A stretch of DNA of 64,000 nt from contig NZ_CP154351.1 in assembly GCF_039519235.1 (NCBI RefSeq), positions 806,001 to 870,000 of the forward strand, in the 5' to 3' direction. Origin of the DNA: Micrococcus sp. 2A (GTDB lineage Bacteria; Actinomycetota; Actinomycetes; Actinomycetales; Micrococcaceae). The position numbers and the translations under genes were made by a program. Of this stretch, positions 26,426 through 35,467 are shown piece by piece (the first letter of the stretch is position 1; the number at the start of each line of letters is the position of its first letter). The notes beneath the pieces are model-generated. The model was not told the origin of the DNA, did no database searches, and saw nothing but the letters and a program-made list of their open reading frames with translations.

Positions 26426-28111
26426 ATGACTCCAGGCAACCGCCTGTCCACCCCGCCCAAGCTCGCCCGTGACACCTGCCGCATCGTGCAGCTCGGCGGC
26501 CTCGAGGAGGTCGGCCGCAACATGGTCACCTTCGAGATCGACGGCAAGATCCTGATCGTCGACTGCGGCGTGCTCTTCCCCGAGGAGACCCAGCCGGGCG
26601 TGGACCTGATCCTCCCCGACTTCGACTACATCCGGAACCGCCTCGACGACGTCGTCGGCATCGTGCTGACCCACGGTCATGAGGACCACATCGGCGCCGT
26701 GCCCTACCTCCTGCGCCTGCGCAAGGACATCCCGCTGATCGGCTCCAGGCTGACGCTGGCCCTCATCGAGGCCAAGCTCGAGGAGCACCGCATCAAGCCG
26801 GTCCTCGTCCCGGTGACGGAGGGGGACATCGAGGAGTACGGCCCCTTCGAGTGCGAGTTCGTGGCCGTGAACCACTCCATCCCGGACGCCCTCGCCGTCG
26901 CCATCCACACGGACGCAGGCAGCATCCTGCACACCGGCGACTTCAAGATGGACCAGCTGCCGCTCGACGGCCGCATCACGGACCTGCGCTCCTTCGCCCG
27001 TCTCGGCGAGGAGGGCGTGGATCTGTTCATGACCGACTCCACGAACGCCGAGGTCCCCGGGTTCACCACCACGGAGAAGGAGATCGGCCCCACGCTGGAG
27101 CGCTACTTCGCCACGGCCGAGCGCCGCATCGTCGTCGCCTCGTTCTCCTCGCACGTACACCGCGTCCAGCAGGTGCTCGACGCCGCCGCGAAGCACAAGC
27201 GCAAGGTCGCCTTCGGCGGTCGCTCGATGATCCGGAACATGACGATCGCGCAGAAGCTGGGCTACCTCAACGTGCCCAACGGGATCCTCGTGGACATCCG
27301 CAAGATCGACAAGTACCGGGACGACGAGGTCGTCCTCATGGTCACCGGCTCCCAGGGCGAGCCCATGGCCGCCCTGTCCCGCATGGCCAACGGCGACCAC
27401 CAGGTGCAGCTGCAGGAGGGGGACCTCGTGGTCCTCGCCTCCTCGCTCATCCCGGGCAACGAGAACTCCGTGTTCCGCGTGATCAACGGGCTCATGAAGC
27501 TCGGCGCGCAGGTGGTCCACAAGGGCATGGCCAAGGTCCACGTCTCCGGCCACGCCTCCGAGGGCGAGCTGCTCTACTGCTACAACATCGTGGAGCCCGA
27601 GTACGTCATGCCCGTGCACGGCGAGACGCGCCACCTCATCGCCAACGGCCGCATCGCCGAGAAGACGGGCGTGCCGAAGGAGAACGTCATCCTGGCCGCC
27701 AACGGCACCGTGGTGGACATGAGCGACGGCCGCGTGCAGATCGTCGGCGAGGTCGACTGCGGCTACGTCTACGTGGACGGATCCTCCGTGGGCGAGATCT
27801 CCGACCTCGACCTCAAGGACCGCCGTGTGCTGGGCGAGGAGGGCTTCATCTCCATCGTCACCGTCGTCAACCGCCAGAGCGGCGCTATCGTGTCCGGCCC
27901 GGACGTGCACGCCCGCGGCGTGGCCGAGGACGAGAAGGTCTTCGAGGAGATCAAGCCGAAGATCGCCCGCGCCATCGAGGAGGCCGTGCAGGGCCAGAAG
28001 GAGCACACCACGCAGCAGCTGCAGCAGGTCGTGCGCCGCACCATGGGCACGTGGGTCAACCGCCGCCTGCGCCGCCGCCCCATGATCGTGCCGGTGATCC
28101 TCGAGGCCTGA
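26426..28111 (+). CDS. rnj: Ribonuclease J
   Basis: RNase J is a metallo-beta-lactamase-fold enzyme with 5'-3' exo- and endonuclease activity for mRNA turnover and rRNA maturation. The 561 residues include the metal motif HGHEDH at 83-88, [32 protein letters not shown] (the beta-CASP motif A region), [30 protein letters not shown] and the [10 protein letters not shown] motif. The C-terminal dimerisation domain is present. AAGGA precedes the ATG. Its stop is 36 bases before the ftsK promoter hexamer. Confidence 0.96.
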   Translation: MTPGNRLSTPPKLARDTCRIVQLGGLEEVGRNMVTFEIDGKILIVDCGVLFPEETQPGVDLILPDFDYIRNRLDDVVGIVLTHGHEDHIGAVPYLLRLRKDIPLIGSRLTLALIEAKLEEHRIKPVLVPVTEGDIEEYGPFECEFVAVNHSIPDALAVAIHTDAGSILHTGDFKMDQLPLDGRITDLRSFARLGEEGVDLFMTDSTNAEVPGFTTTEKEIGPTLERYFATAERRIVVASFSSHVHRVQQVLDAAAKHKRKVAFGGRSMIRNMTIAQKLGYLNVPNGILVDIRKIDKYRDDEVVLMVTGSQGEPMAALSRMANGDHQVQLQEGDLVVLASSLIPGNENSVFRVINGLMKLGAQVVHKGMAKVHVSGHASEGELLYCYNIVEPEYVMPVHGETRHLIANGRIAEKTGVPKENVILAANGTVVDMSDGRVQIVGEVDCGYVYVDGSSVGEISDLDLKDRRVLGEEGFISIVTVVNRQSGAIVSGPDVHARGVAEDEKVFEEIKPKIARAIEEAVQGQKEHTTQQLQQVVRRTMGTWVNRRLRRRPMIVPVILEA

Positions 28112-28132
28112 CACGCCTGCGGGCGCTGTCGC

Positions 28133-28153
28133 GTCCGCCCCGGGCGGTACCGT
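28133..28153 (+). promoter_or_regulatory. ftsK promoter with a GTCCGCCCC element and leaderless -10
   Basis: The -10 is TACCGT (28148-28153), seven bases before ATG 28161. GTCCGCCCC begins 15 bases before the -10, exactly as in the proximal recA promoter and the hflX promoter. The placement equals that of TGTC in the mycobacterial RecA-NDp/PafBC promoter motif. Confidence 0.6.
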
Positions 28154-28160
28154 GGAGGGC

Positions 28161-31100
28161 ATGGCGACCCGCACTTCCCCCCCGCGGTCGTCGTCCTCCT
28201 CGTCGAAGACCCGCGCCGGCTCCGCCGCCGCCCGGGCCTCCGCCGGGAAGGGCGCGACCGCCGCTGCCCCCGATCAGCCCCCCGCCCCTGTCCGCGCCCT
28301 GCGCGCGGCGTGGATGGGAGTGGCGGCCCCCGTGGGCGCGCTCTTCCGCAAGCTCGGCCGTGACGTGCGCATCCCGCGCGACGAACGCCGGGACGGCACG
28401 GGCCTGCTCCTGCTGATCGTCGCCGCGGTCATCGCCTCGGTGGAGTGGTGGGGCCTGCGGGAGACGCCGGGCTTCGGCGAGGTGGTCCACCGCGTGGTGG
28501 GCGGCACCGTGGGATGGTTCGCCTTCCTGCTGCCGCTCGCCCTGCTCGTGGTGGCGGTGCGGTGCTTCCGCACGCCCCAGGAGCTGCGCGCCAACGGCCG
28601 CATCATCATCGGCCTGCTCATGGCCACGGTGGCGGGCAGCGGCCTCGCCCACCTGGCCGGCGGGCTGCCCTCGGCCGCAGAGTCCTTCGAGGACGTGCTG
28701 CACGCCGGCGGCATGGTCGGCTACCTCGCGACCGTCCCGCTCGCCTCGCTCCTGACGGCCGTCCCCGTGTGGGTGCTCATGGCCGCCCTCGCCTTCTTCT
28801 CCCTGCTCGTCCTCACCGCCACCCCGCTGGGCTCGATCCCGCAACGGATCACGGGCGCGTACGACTGGCTCACCGGCCAGGACCCCGAGGGCGCCTCGGC
28901 CCGCCGCGCCGAGCGCCGGGACGCACGCCGCGAGCGGCGCGCCGCCGGGGAGGAGTCCGCGGAGCCCGCGCGCACCCACCCCGACCACGACCAGTCCTAC
29001 CTCGACGCCGTGGGCAGCCACGCCGCGGAGGACTCCGCGCGTCCCCGCCCGGGCCTGTTCGCCCGCCTCTTCGGGCGGCGTGACCGCGGCCGGGACGCCG
29101 CATCCGAACGCAGCCACGAGAGCGCCGCCTACGACTCTCCCGTGATCCTGGACTCCGCGGCCGGGGCCGGCTCCCACGCCGCCGGGACCGCGGAGGCCGC
29201 GGAGGCCACGGAGGAGGACGCCACGCTCGTGCTCGAGCCGCGCGCCGCCGCGCCCGCCCCCCGCCGTCCCGCGCGGGGCCAGCAGGGCGTGTTCGACGCG
29301 GAGGAGCACCTGGCCGCTCCCGCGGCCCGCGGCGACTCCACCGCCGAGTCGTTCGACCCCTGGGTGGACGAGGACGCGGCCCCGGTGCTTCCCCCGGGGG
29401 TCAAGCGCCCCACCGCCGCCGACCGGGCCCTCGAGCGGGTCCGCGAGCACGCCCGCGCCCGTCACGCCGCCACGCCGGACGACGAGGCGGAGGAGCCGAC
29501 GCAGCCTGTGGAAGGGGCGGCCGAGCCCGAGGAGGAGTCGGCGTCGGCCGTGCCTGCCCCGGTGCCGGCGGTGAGCACGCCGGCCCCCGTGCCGCCCATG
29601 ACCGCCGCTCCGGCCCGGGGCCGGCAGGCCGAGCTCGGCGGGGACGCCGCGTACACGCTGCCCCAGTCGGACCTGCTGCCCGCTGGCCCGCAGCCGAAGG
29701 AGCGCTCCGAGGCCAACGACCGCGTCGTCGCCGCGCTGACCACCACGTTCACCGAGTTCAAGGTGGACGCGCAGGTCACCGGCTTCTCCCGCGGCCCCAC
29801 CGTCACGCGCTACGAGGTCGAGGTCGCCCCCGGCACCAAGGTGGAGAAGGTCACGGCGCTCGAGAAGAACATCGCCTACGCGGTGGCCTCCTCCGACGTG
29901 CGCATCCTCAGCCCCATCCCCGGCAAGCGCGCCATCGGCATCGAGATCCCCAACCCGGACAAGGAGGTGGTGGTGCTCGGCGACGTCCTGCGCTCGCAGG
30001 CCGCGCACCGCACCGACCACCCGATGGTCATGGGCGTCGGCAAGGACGTGGAGGGCGGCTACGTGGTGGCCAACCTCGCGAAGATGCCGCACATGCTCGT
30101 CGCCGGCGCCACCGGCGCGGGCAAGTCCTCGTTCGTGAACTCGATGATCACCTCGATCCTCATGCGGGCCACCCCGGACGAGGTCCGCATGGTCATGGTC
30201 GACCCCAAGCGCGTGGAGCTCACGGCCTACGAGGGCGTCCCGCACCTCGTGACGCCCATCATCACGAACCCCAAGAAGGCCGCCGAGGCCCTCCAGTGGG
30301 TGGTGAAGGAGATGGACACCCGCTACGACGACCTCGCGGCGTTCGGCTTCAAGCACGTGGACGACTTCAACAAGGCGGTGCGCGCGGGGCAGGTGAAGCT
30401 GCCGCCGGACTCCAAGCGCGTCCTCCGGCCGTACCCGTACCTGCTGGTGATCGTGGACGAGCTCGCGGACCTCATGATGGTCGCCCCGCGGGACGTCGAG
30501 GACTCGATCGTGCGCATCACCCAGCTCGCGCGCGCCGCCGGCATCCACCTGGTGCTCGCCACCCAGCGCCCCTCCGTGGACGTCGTCACCGGCCTGATCA
30601 AGGCCAACGTGCCCTCCCGCATGGCGTTCGCGACGTCCTCCGTCACGGACTCCCGCGTGGTGCTCGACCAGCCCGGCGCCGAGAAGCTCCTGGGCCAGGG
30701 CGACGCGCTCTTCCTGCCCATGGGCAAGTCGAAGCCCATGCGCGTGCAGGGCGCGTGGGTGAACGAGTCCGAGATCCACGCGGTCGTGGAGCACGTGAAG
30801 GCCCAGATGCAGGTGCAGTACCGGGACGACGTGGTGCCGGAGAAGACCGAGAAGGTCATCGACGAGGACATCGGCGACGATCTGGACCTGCTCCTGCAGG
30901 CGGTCGAGCTCGTGGTGACCACCCAGTTCGGCTCGACCTCCATGCTGCAGCGCAAGCTCCGCGTGGGCTTCGCGAAGGCCGGCCGCCTCATGGACCTCAT
31001 GGAGTCCCGCGGCGTCGTCGGCCCCTCCGAGGGGTCGAAGGCGCGCGACGTGCTGGTCAAGCCCGACGAGGTGGCCGAGGTGCTCGCCGCGATCTCGGGG

Positions 31101-31265
31101 GACACCGCGCCGGCGGGGCCTGCTCCGGCGCCTGCGCCGTCGTCGTCCGCGGCACCGCGTGACCTGGTGGCCGAGGACCTCGACTCCCGTCCGCAGGCCC
31201 AGGCCTGGGACGATGGGGAGGACGAGGGGGAATCCGAGGACGCATGGGAGCTGACGGGCAGATGA
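28161..31265 (+). CDS. ftsK: DNA translocase FtsK/SpoIIIE
   Basis: FtsK sits at the division septum and pumps chromosome ends to daughter cells. The 1034-residue protein has an N-terminal Ser/Ala-rich tail, four membrane helices (about 75-235), a long Ala/Pro/Glu-rich linker (about 240-510), the motor with Walker A GATGAGKS at 649-656 and Walker B ([15 protein letters not shown], near 760), and a C-terminal gamma winged helix ([22 protein letters not shown]) for orienting sequences. ATG 28161 is chosen from the leaderless -10; the in-frame start nine bases upstream would overlap it. pgsA overlaps its stop (ATGA). Confidence 0.95.
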   Translation: MATRTSPPRSSSSSSKTRAGSAAARASAGKGATAAAPDQPPAPVRALRAAWMGVAAPVGALFRKLGRDVRIPRDERRDGTGLLLLIVAAVIASVEWWGLRETPGFGEVVHRVVGGTVGWFAFLLPLALLVVAVRCFRTPQELRANGRIIIGLLMATVAGSGLAHLAGGLPSAAESFEDVLHAGGMVGYLATVPLASLLTAVPVWVLMAALAFFSLLVLTATPLGSIPQRITGAYDWLTGQDPEGASARRAERRDARRERRAAGEESAEPARTHPDHDQSYLDAVGSHAAEDSARPRPGLFARLFGRRDRGRDAASERSHESAAYDSPVILDSAAGAGSHAAGTAEAAEATEEDATLVLEPRAAAPAPRRPARGQQGVFDAEEHLAAPAARGDSTAESFDPWVDEDAAPVLPPGVKRPTAADRALERVREHARARHAATPDDEAEEPTQPVEGAAEPEEESASAVPAPVPAVSTPAPVPPMTAAPARGRQAELGGDAAYTLPQSDLLPAGPQPKERSEANDRVVAALTTTFTEFKVDAQVTGFSRGPTVTRYEVEVAPGTKVEKVTALEKNIAYAVASSDVRILSPIPGKRAIGIEIPNPDKEVVVLGDVLRSQAAHRTDHPMVMGVGKDVEGGYVVANLAKMPHMLVAGATGAGKSSFVNSMITSILMRATPDEVRMVMVDPKRVELTAYEGVPHLVTPIITNPKKAAEALQWVVKEMDTRYDDLAAFGFKHVDDFNKAVRAGQVKLPPDSKRVLRPYPYLLVIVDELADLMMVAPRDVEDSIVRITQLARAAGIHLVLATQRPSVDVVTGLIKANVPSRMAFATSSVTDSRVVLDQPGAEKLLGQGDALFLPMGKSKPMRVQGAWVNESEIHAVVEHVKAQMQVQYRDDVVPEKTEKVIDEDIGDDLDLLLQAVELVVTTQFGSTSMLQRKLRVGFAKAGRLMDLMESRGVVGPSEGSKARDVLVKPDEVAEVLAAISGDTAPAGPAPAPAPSSSAAPRDLVAEDLDSRPQAQAWDDGEDEGESEDAWELTGR

Positions 31266-31891
31266 GCACGGAGCGGACGGCCGAGGGCCGGGCGGGGGAG
31301 CGGCCGTCGGCCTGGAACCTGCCGAACATCCTCACGAGCGTGCGGATTCTGATGGTCCCCTTCTTCGTGTGGGCGCTGTGGGCGGGCGGGCCGTGGGGCC
31401 AGGACTCGCTCACGGCGCGCTGGGTGGCCTTCGGGCTGTTCGCGGCGGCCATGTACACGGACAAGCTCGACGGCGACATCGCCCGCGCGCGCGGGCTGAT
31501 CACGGACTTCGGGAAGATCGCGGACCCGATCGCGGACAAGCTGCTCACGGGGGCCGCGCTCGTGGTCTTCTCCCTCCTGGGCGAGCTGTGGTGGTGGGTG
31601 ACGATCGTGATCCTCGTGCGCGAATGGGGCATCACCCTCATGCGCTTCGTGGTGATCCGGTACGGCGTCATGCCGGCCGGCCGCGGTGGCAAGCTGAAGA
31701 CCGTGCTGCAGGCGGCGGGCATCGGCCTGCTGCTCATGCCGCTGGGCGCCCTGGTGGGCGGCTGGTGGCCGTGGCTGGGCTGGACCGTGATCGGCGCGGC
31801 CACCGCGCTGACGGTGGTCACCGGCGTGGAGTACGTCCGCGACGCCGCCGCGCTCCGCCGGGACGCGCTCGCAGGCCGGACCGCCGCATGA
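31262..31891 (+). CDS. pgsA: CDP-diacylglycerol-glycerol-3-phosphate 3-phosphatidyltransferase
   Basis: PgsA makes phosphatidylglycerol phosphate, the precursor of PG and cardiolipin. The CDP-alcohol phosphotransferase signature is complete: [26 protein letters not shown], i.e. D-x2-DG-x2-AR-x8-G-x3-D-x3-D. The 209-residue protein has about six helices. ATG 31262 overlaps the ftsK stop by four bases. It corresponds to mycobacterial pgsA3, which lies in the same place between ftsK and clgR. Confidence 0.92.
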   Translation: MSTERTAEGRAGERPSAWNLPNILTSVRILMVPFFVWALWAGGPWGQDSLTARWVAFGLFAAAMYTDKLDGDIARARGLITDFGKIADPIADKLLTGAALVVFSLLGELWWWVTIVILVREWGITLMRFVVIRYGVMPAGRGGKLKTVLQAAGIGLLLMPLGALVGGWWPWLGWTVIGAATALTVVTGVEYVRDAAALRRDALAGRTAA

Positions 31892-32382
31892 GCACGGCCG
31901 CGCAGGTGGTCGCCCGCTTCGCCCGGGACGAGCTGACGCTGGCGACCGCCGAGTCGCTCACCGCGGGCCTCGTGGCCGCCACCCTCGCGGACGTGCCGGG
32001 CGCCTCTGCCGTCCTGCAGGGCGGTGTGGTGGCGTACCAGAACCGCGTGAAGGCGGAGGTGCTCGGCGTCGAGGCGGCGCTGCTGGCCGAGCGCGGGGCC
32101 GTGGATCCCGGGGTGGCCGAGGCCATGGCGCGCGGTGCGCGCCGGGTGCTGGGCGCCGACGTCGGCGTGGCGACCACCGGCGTGGCCGGGCCGGAGCCCC
32201 ATCAGGGCAAGCCGGTGGGGACCGTGTTCATCGCGCTGGCGTGGACGGACGAGGCGGGCGTGGAGCAGGCCGAGGCGTGGGGGCTGCGCCTGCCGGGCGA
32301 CCGGGCAGCGATCCGCCGGGGGACCGTGGTCGCGTGCCTCGAGCGGCTCGCCACCGCAGGGGAGCGTCGCGGGGGTTCCTGA
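31888..32382 (+). CDS. CinA C-terminal family protein (nicotinamide-nucleotide amidase, PncC type)
   Basis: The 164-residue protein is a stand-alone CinA C-terminal domain with the conserved LATAESLTAGLVAATLADVPGAS, GGVVAYQNRVKAEVLGV and VGVATTGVAGPEPHQGKPVGTVFIAL motifs. Such domains deamidate nicotinamide mononucleotide in NAD recycling. It lacks the N-terminal MoCF-like domain of full CinA. ATG overlaps the pgsA stop (ATGA). Its place before the ClgR-like gene is common in actinobacteria. Confidence 0.9.
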   Translation: MSTAAQVVARFARDELTLATAESLTAGLVAATLADVPGASAVLQGGVVAYQNRVKAEVLGVEAALLAERGAVDPGVAEAMARGARRVLGADVGVATTGVAGPEPHQGKPVGTVFIALAWTDEAGVEQAEAWGLRLPGDRAAIRRGTVVACLERLATAGERRGGS

Positions 32383-32506
32383 GCGCGGTGCGGCCGAGCG
32401 GGAATGAACCCGCCCTCCAGCCGGTTGAATGGAACGAGTCAAGAAGACGGCCGTGGGGGATCAGGCCCCCGTCCGGCGTCCTCAGCGAAAGTCCAGGAGC
32501 ACGCGA

Positions 32507-32512
32507 TAGACA
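32507..32512 (+). promoter_or_regulatory. Possible -10 hexamer of the clgR promoter
   Basis: TAGACA lies about 96 bases before the ClgR-like ATG, in a 225-base gap after the CinA gene. The rest of the gap shows no clear inverted-repeat ClgR operator and no other gene. Confidence 0.35.
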
Positions 32513-32607
32513 TGATGCGACACCCCGTCCATGCCAACGGCATCACCCGCTGGGTCGGCGAGCAGCCTCGCCCCCGCGCGGAGACCCCCGACATCAAGGA
32601 GCGCACC

Positions 32608-32922
32608 ATGCCCGTCCTCCGGCACGAGATCGGCGACGTCCTGCGTGACGTGCGCCAGCGGCAGGGCCGCACGCTCCGTGAGGTCTCCCACGACGCCCGC
32701 GTCTCCCTCGGCTACCTCTCCGAGGTGGAGCGCGGCCAGAAGGAGGCCTCCTCCGAGTTGCTGGCCTCCATCTGCGGGGCGCTCGACGTCCCCCTGTCCT
32801 TCATGCTCCGCGAGGTCTCGGACCGCCTTGCCGAGCAGGAGGGCGTGGTCATCCCGGACACCGTGCCCGAGGGCATGGGCGAGGCCGGCGCCGCGGAGCT
32901 GGGCTCCCTGGCCGGCCGCTGA
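32608..32922 (+). CDS. clgR: ClgR-like XRE-family transcriptional regulator
   Basis: A 104-residue helix-turn-helix protein: [46 protein letters not shown] matches the ClgR/ClpR group (Rv2745c), which activates clp protease and stress genes. ClgR proteins are themselves removed by ClpCP through C-terminal residues; the short tail here (ELGSLAGR) is compatible with that. The ATG has AAGGAG seven bases upstream; the longer upstream frame is not coding. Its position after pgsA and before recA is conserved. Confidence 0.88.
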   Translation: MPVLRHEIGDVLRDVRQRQGRTLREVSHDARVSLGYLSEVERGQKEASSELLASICGALDVPLSFMLREVSDRLAEQEGVVIPDTVPEGMGEAGAAELGSLAGR

Positions 32923-32941
32923 TCCCCACCGCTCCGCCTCT

Positions 32942-32970
32942 GGGCGCCCTGCCATCACGGCGGGGCGCCC
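32942..32970 (+). terminator. Hairpin terminator after clgR
   Basis: GGGCGCCC is repeated as its own reverse complement (32942-32949 and 32963-32970) with an inner GCC/GGC pairing, forming a strong stem 20 bases past the clgR stop. No U tract. Confidence 0.6.
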
Positions 32971-33053
32971 GTGTGCATGCGGGGGGAGGCCGGCCCCGGG
33001 CGAGGGGCCGCGCCCCGCGAGGAGGAGTCCGTGACGAGCAGAGGAGGGCCACC

Positions 33054-33272
33054 GTGCGGGTGAGCGAGTTCTGGAGACTGATGGACGACGAGTTCGGTGC
33101 CGCGCGCGCCGCGGTCGAGGCGGACAGCCTGCACCTGCCGGGACTGGACGCCACGGCGCGGGAGGCGCTGTCCGCGGGCGTGGATCCGCGGGCCGTGTGG
33201 CGGGCCGTCTGCGAGCTGAACGACATCCCCGCCGAACGGCGTCTCGGGCGGGACGTGCCGCCGACGCGCTGA
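33054..33272 (+). CDS. DUF3046 family protein
   Basis: A 72-residue protein with the family hallmarks VSEFWRLMDDEFG at the start and AVCELNDIPAERRLGRD near the end. DUF3046 genes lie directly before recA in many actinobacteria (Rv2738c type); function unknown. GTG 33054 is preceded by GAGGAGG. A 10-codon frame with its own strong SD (GTG 33031 to TGA 33063) overlaps this start. Confidence 0.85.
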   Translation: MRVSEFWRLMDDEFGAARAAVEADSLHLPGLDATAREALSAGVDPRAVWRAVCELNDIPAERRLGRDVPPTR

Positions 33273-33296
33273 CCCTGCGGCGGGTCGGGGCACCGC

Positions 33297-33314
33297 TTCG
33301 AACACGTGTTCGAA
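33297..33314. promoter_or_regulatory. LexA (SOS) box upstream of recA
   Basis: TTCGAACACGTGTTCGAA is a perfect 18-bp palindrome containing the actinobacterial/Gram-positive SOS core CGAAC-N4-GTTCG. It overlaps the expected -35 region of the TAGAGT promoter (33324-33329). Confidence 0.93.
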
Positions 33315-33323
33315 TCCATGGGG

Positions 33324-33329
33324 TAGAGT
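33324..33329 (+). promoter_or_regulatory. -10 hexamer of the distal, LexA-controlled recA promoter
   Basis: TAGAGT, nine bases downstream of the SOS box, predicts a start near 33336 and a recA leader of about 140 bases. Confidence 0.65.
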
Positions 33330-33388
33330 CCTGCACAGCCGCAGGGGCCGCCGGCCCGTGCACAGCAGACTGGGTGCGCGCCTAACGT

Positions 33389-33409
33389 GTCCGCCCCACC
33401 TCGTAGTGT
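33389..33409 (+). promoter_or_regulatory. Proximal recA promoter with GTCCGCCCC element
   Basis: GTCCGCCCCACC (33389-33400) lies three bases before TAGTGT (33404-33409). The same element and spacing occur before hflX, and the core GTCCGCCCC with identical spacing before ftsK. The TGTC at 33388 is 16 bases before the -10, as in the LexA-independent RecA-NDp promoter of mycobacteria. A second, proximal, LexA-independent recA promoter is also the M. tuberculosis arrangement. Confidence 0.65.
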
Positions 33410-33416
33410 CACTGAC

Positions 33417-33473
33417 ATGGCCGAGGCGGGCGTCGCAGAGTCCCGCACGAGCACAGACCACATCAAGGGGTGA
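33417..33473 (+). CDS. Candidate leaderless upstream ORF of recA (18 codons)
   Basis: ATG 33417 is exactly seven bases after the TAGTGT hexamer. The frame encodes MAEAGVAESRTSTDHIKG and stops three bases before the recA ATG, with the recA ribosome binding region inside its last codons. Translation of this frame would carry ribosomes straight to recA. It may be a coupling uORF rather than a functional peptide. Confidence 0.5.
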   Translation: MAEAGVAESRTSTDHIKG

Positions 33474-33476
33474 AGG

Positions 33477-34541
33477 ATGAGCAACGTGACGGATCGTGAG
33501 AAGGCCCTCGAGGCGGCACTGGCCCAGATCGACAAGCAGTTCGGCAAGGGCTCCGTCATGCGCCTGGGCGATCAGACCCAGGCGCCGGTGGAGGTCATCC
33601 CGACCGGCTCGGTGGCCATGGACGTGGCCCTGGGCATCGGCGGCCTCCCGCGGGGGCGCGTGGTGGAGATCTATGGCCCGGAGTCCTCGGGCAAGACCAC
33701 GCTCGCCCTGCACGCGGTGGCCAACGCCCAGCGCAACGGCGGCATCGCGGCGTTCATCGACGCGGAGCACGCGCTGGACCCGGCCTACGCCCGCAAGCTC
33801 GGCGTGGACACGGACGCGCTGCTGGTCAGCCAGCCGGACACGGGCGAGCAGGCCCTTGAGATCATGGACATGCTGGTCTCCTCCGGCACCCTGGACATCG
33901 TCGTCATCGACTCCGTGGCGGCCCTGACGCCGCGCGCGGAGATCGAGGGCGAGATGGGCGACTCCCACGTGGGTCTCCAGGCCCGGCTGATGTCCCAGGC
34001 GCTGCGGAAGATCACCGGCCGCCTGCACCAGACCAAGACCACCGCCATCTTCATCAACCAGCTGCGCGAGAAGATCGGCGTGTTCTTCGGCTCCCCGGAG
34101 ACCACCACCGGCGGCAAGGCCCTCAAGTTCTACGCCTCCGTGCGCATCGACGTGCGCCGCATCGAGACGCTGAAGGAGGGCGGCAACCCCGTCGGCAACC
34201 GCACGCGCGTCAAGATCGTGAAGAACAAGATGGCCCCGCCCTTCAAGCAGGCCGAGTTCGACATCCTCTACGGGGTGGGCATCTCCCGTGAGGGTGGGCT
34301 GATCGACATGGGCGTCGAGGAGGGCATCGTCAAGAAGTCCGGCGCCTGGTTCACGTACGACGGGGACCAGCTGGGCCAGGGCAAGGAGAACGCCCGCCGG
34401 TTCCTCAAGGACAACCCGGACCTGGCCCTCGAGATCGAGCAGCGCATCCTCACGAAGCTCGGCATCGGCGTGGACCCGGAGGCCGCCGAGGAGGACGGGG
34501 CGCCGGTCCTCGCGGCCGTGGCGGGTGACACCAAGGCCTGA
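33477..34541 (+). CDS. recA: Recombinase RecA
   Basis: RecA forms filaments on single-stranded DNA, drives strand exchange and activates LexA self-cleavage. The 354-residue protein has Walker A GPESSGKT at 67-74, IDAEHALDP, the MAW motif region, L1/L2 loops ([39 protein letters not shown]) and no intein. It is preceded by two promoters, one with an SOS box and one LexA-independent. recX overlaps its stop codon. Confidence 0.99.
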   Translation: MSNVTDREKALEAALAQIDKQFGKGSVMRLGDQTQAPVEVIPTGSVAMDVALGIGGLPRGRVVEIYGPESSGKTTLALHAVANAQRNGGIAAFIDAEHALDPAYARKLGVDTDALLVSQPDTGEQALEIMDMLVSSGTLDIVVIDSVAALTPRAEIEGEMGDSHVGLQARLMSQALRKITGRLHQTKTTAIFINQLREKIGVFFGSPETTTGGKALKFYASVRIDVRRIETLKEGGNPVGNRTRVKIVKNKMAPPFKQAEFDILYGVGISREGGLIDMGVEEGIVKKSGAWFTYDGDQLGQGKENARRFLKDNPDLALEIEQRILTKLGIGVDPEAAEEDGAPVLAAVAGDTKA

Positions 34542-35458
34542 TGTCGGGGCACGGCGCCGGGTTCGACGACTCCCGGGACTCCGAGGTGGCCCGGCTCTGG
34601 TTCGACCTGGCCGGGCTGGATCCCGCCGCGGCCTCGCCGGCGGAACCGGCGCCTCCGGAGGCGGCGGACCTGAGCGCGCTCCTCACGCGGGCGAGCGACC
34701 TGCCCAGCCCCGCGCCGACCACGGGCGGGGTCACGCCACTGCCGTGGACCAGCGGCGCGGGGACGGTTCCGGGCCCGACGACGGCGCCGGGCACGAAGAA
34801 GCGTCGCGCGCCGAAGGCCGCCGCGCCCTCGTCCCCGCCCGCTCCGGAGCCTGAGCCGTCCGTCGTGGGCCGCAGCGCCGAGGCGTCGGACGAGGCCGCG
34901 CGTCCTCGCCGACGTCGTCGGCCGGGGCCGGCGCCCCTGCCCGAGGACCCCCGGGAGCGCGCGGAGGCCGCGCGCGAGGTCGTGCTGCGGCAGCTCGCGA
35001 TGGGCCCGCGCTCGCGCGGCCAGCTCGAGCGCAAGCTCGCGGAGCGCGAGGCCGAGCCGGAGCTGATCGAGCACGTGCTCGACCGGTTCGAGGAGGTGCG
35101 GCTCGTGGACGACGCCGCCTTCGCCGAGGTGTGGGTGCGCAGTCGTCACCGCGGCCGCGGCCTCTCCCGCCGGGCCATCGGCCGGGAGCTGCACGAGAAG
35201 GGCGTGGACCGGGACGTCGCCGAGGAGGCCCTCGAGGCCATCGAGCCGGAGGACGAGCGCGCCGCCGCCCTCGAGCTCGCCCGCCGCCGGATGCGCGGGA
35301 AGACGGTGCCGCCGGCCGACTCCCCGGAGAACCGCGCCGAGCGGGACAAGGCGGTGCGCCGCCTCGTCGGGATGCTCGGTCGGAAGGGCTACGCCCCCGG
35401 ACTCGCGTTCGGGGTGGTCACGGAGGTCCTCGGGGAGCACGAGGCGGACGCCTCCTAG
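34541..35458 (+). CDS. recX: Regulatory protein RecX with long N-terminal extension
   Basis: RecX caps RecA filaments and inhibits RecA. The conserved three-helix repeats occupy about residues 145-305 ([67 protein letters not shown]). Residues 1-140 are a Pro/Ala-rich, low-complexity extension, so the protein is about twice the usual RecX length. It begins with [16 protein letters not shown], a segment also seen in some micrococcal RecX. ATG 34541 shares one base with the recA stop (TGATG), so it is co-translated. Confidence 0.93.
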   Translation: MSGHGAGFDDSRDSEVARLWFDLAGLDPAAASPAEPAPPEAADLSALLTRASDLPSPAPTTGGVTPLPWTSGAGTVPGPTTAPGTKKRRAPKAAAPSSPPAPEPEPSVVGRSAEASDEAARPRRRRRPGPAPLPEDPRERAEAAREVVLRQLAMGPRSRGQLERKLAEREAEPELIEHVLDRFEEVRLVDDAAFAEVWVRSRHRGRGLSRRAIGRELHEKGVDRDVAEEALEAIEPEDERAAALELARRRMRGKTVPPADSPENRAERDKAVRRLVGMLGRKGYAPGLAFGVVTEVLGEHEADAS

Positions 35459-35461
35459 AAT
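35456..35461 (+). promoter_or_regulatory. -10 hexamer of the leaderless miaB promoter
   Basis: TAGAAT, overlapping the end of recX, is followed after six bases (GGTCCG) by GTG 35468. Confidence 0.65.
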
Positions 35462-35467
35462 GGTCCG

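Noticed and set aside
24239..28174. A 1311-codon open frame on the minus strand and other very long antisense frames (e.g. 2428-5739, 8451-11579, 17284-19845)
   Set aside because: They lie opposite well-identified genes (dapA, RNase J, ispG/proS, infB, pnp) and have His/Ala/Gly/Val-rich compositions produced by reading G+C-rich third positions in reverse. Only the last 393 codons of the first one form a real protein.
32383..32607. ClgR autoregulatory operator upstream of clgR
   Set aside because: Fragments such as GCGAAAG occur, but no convincing palindrome of GTTCGC/GCGAAC type.
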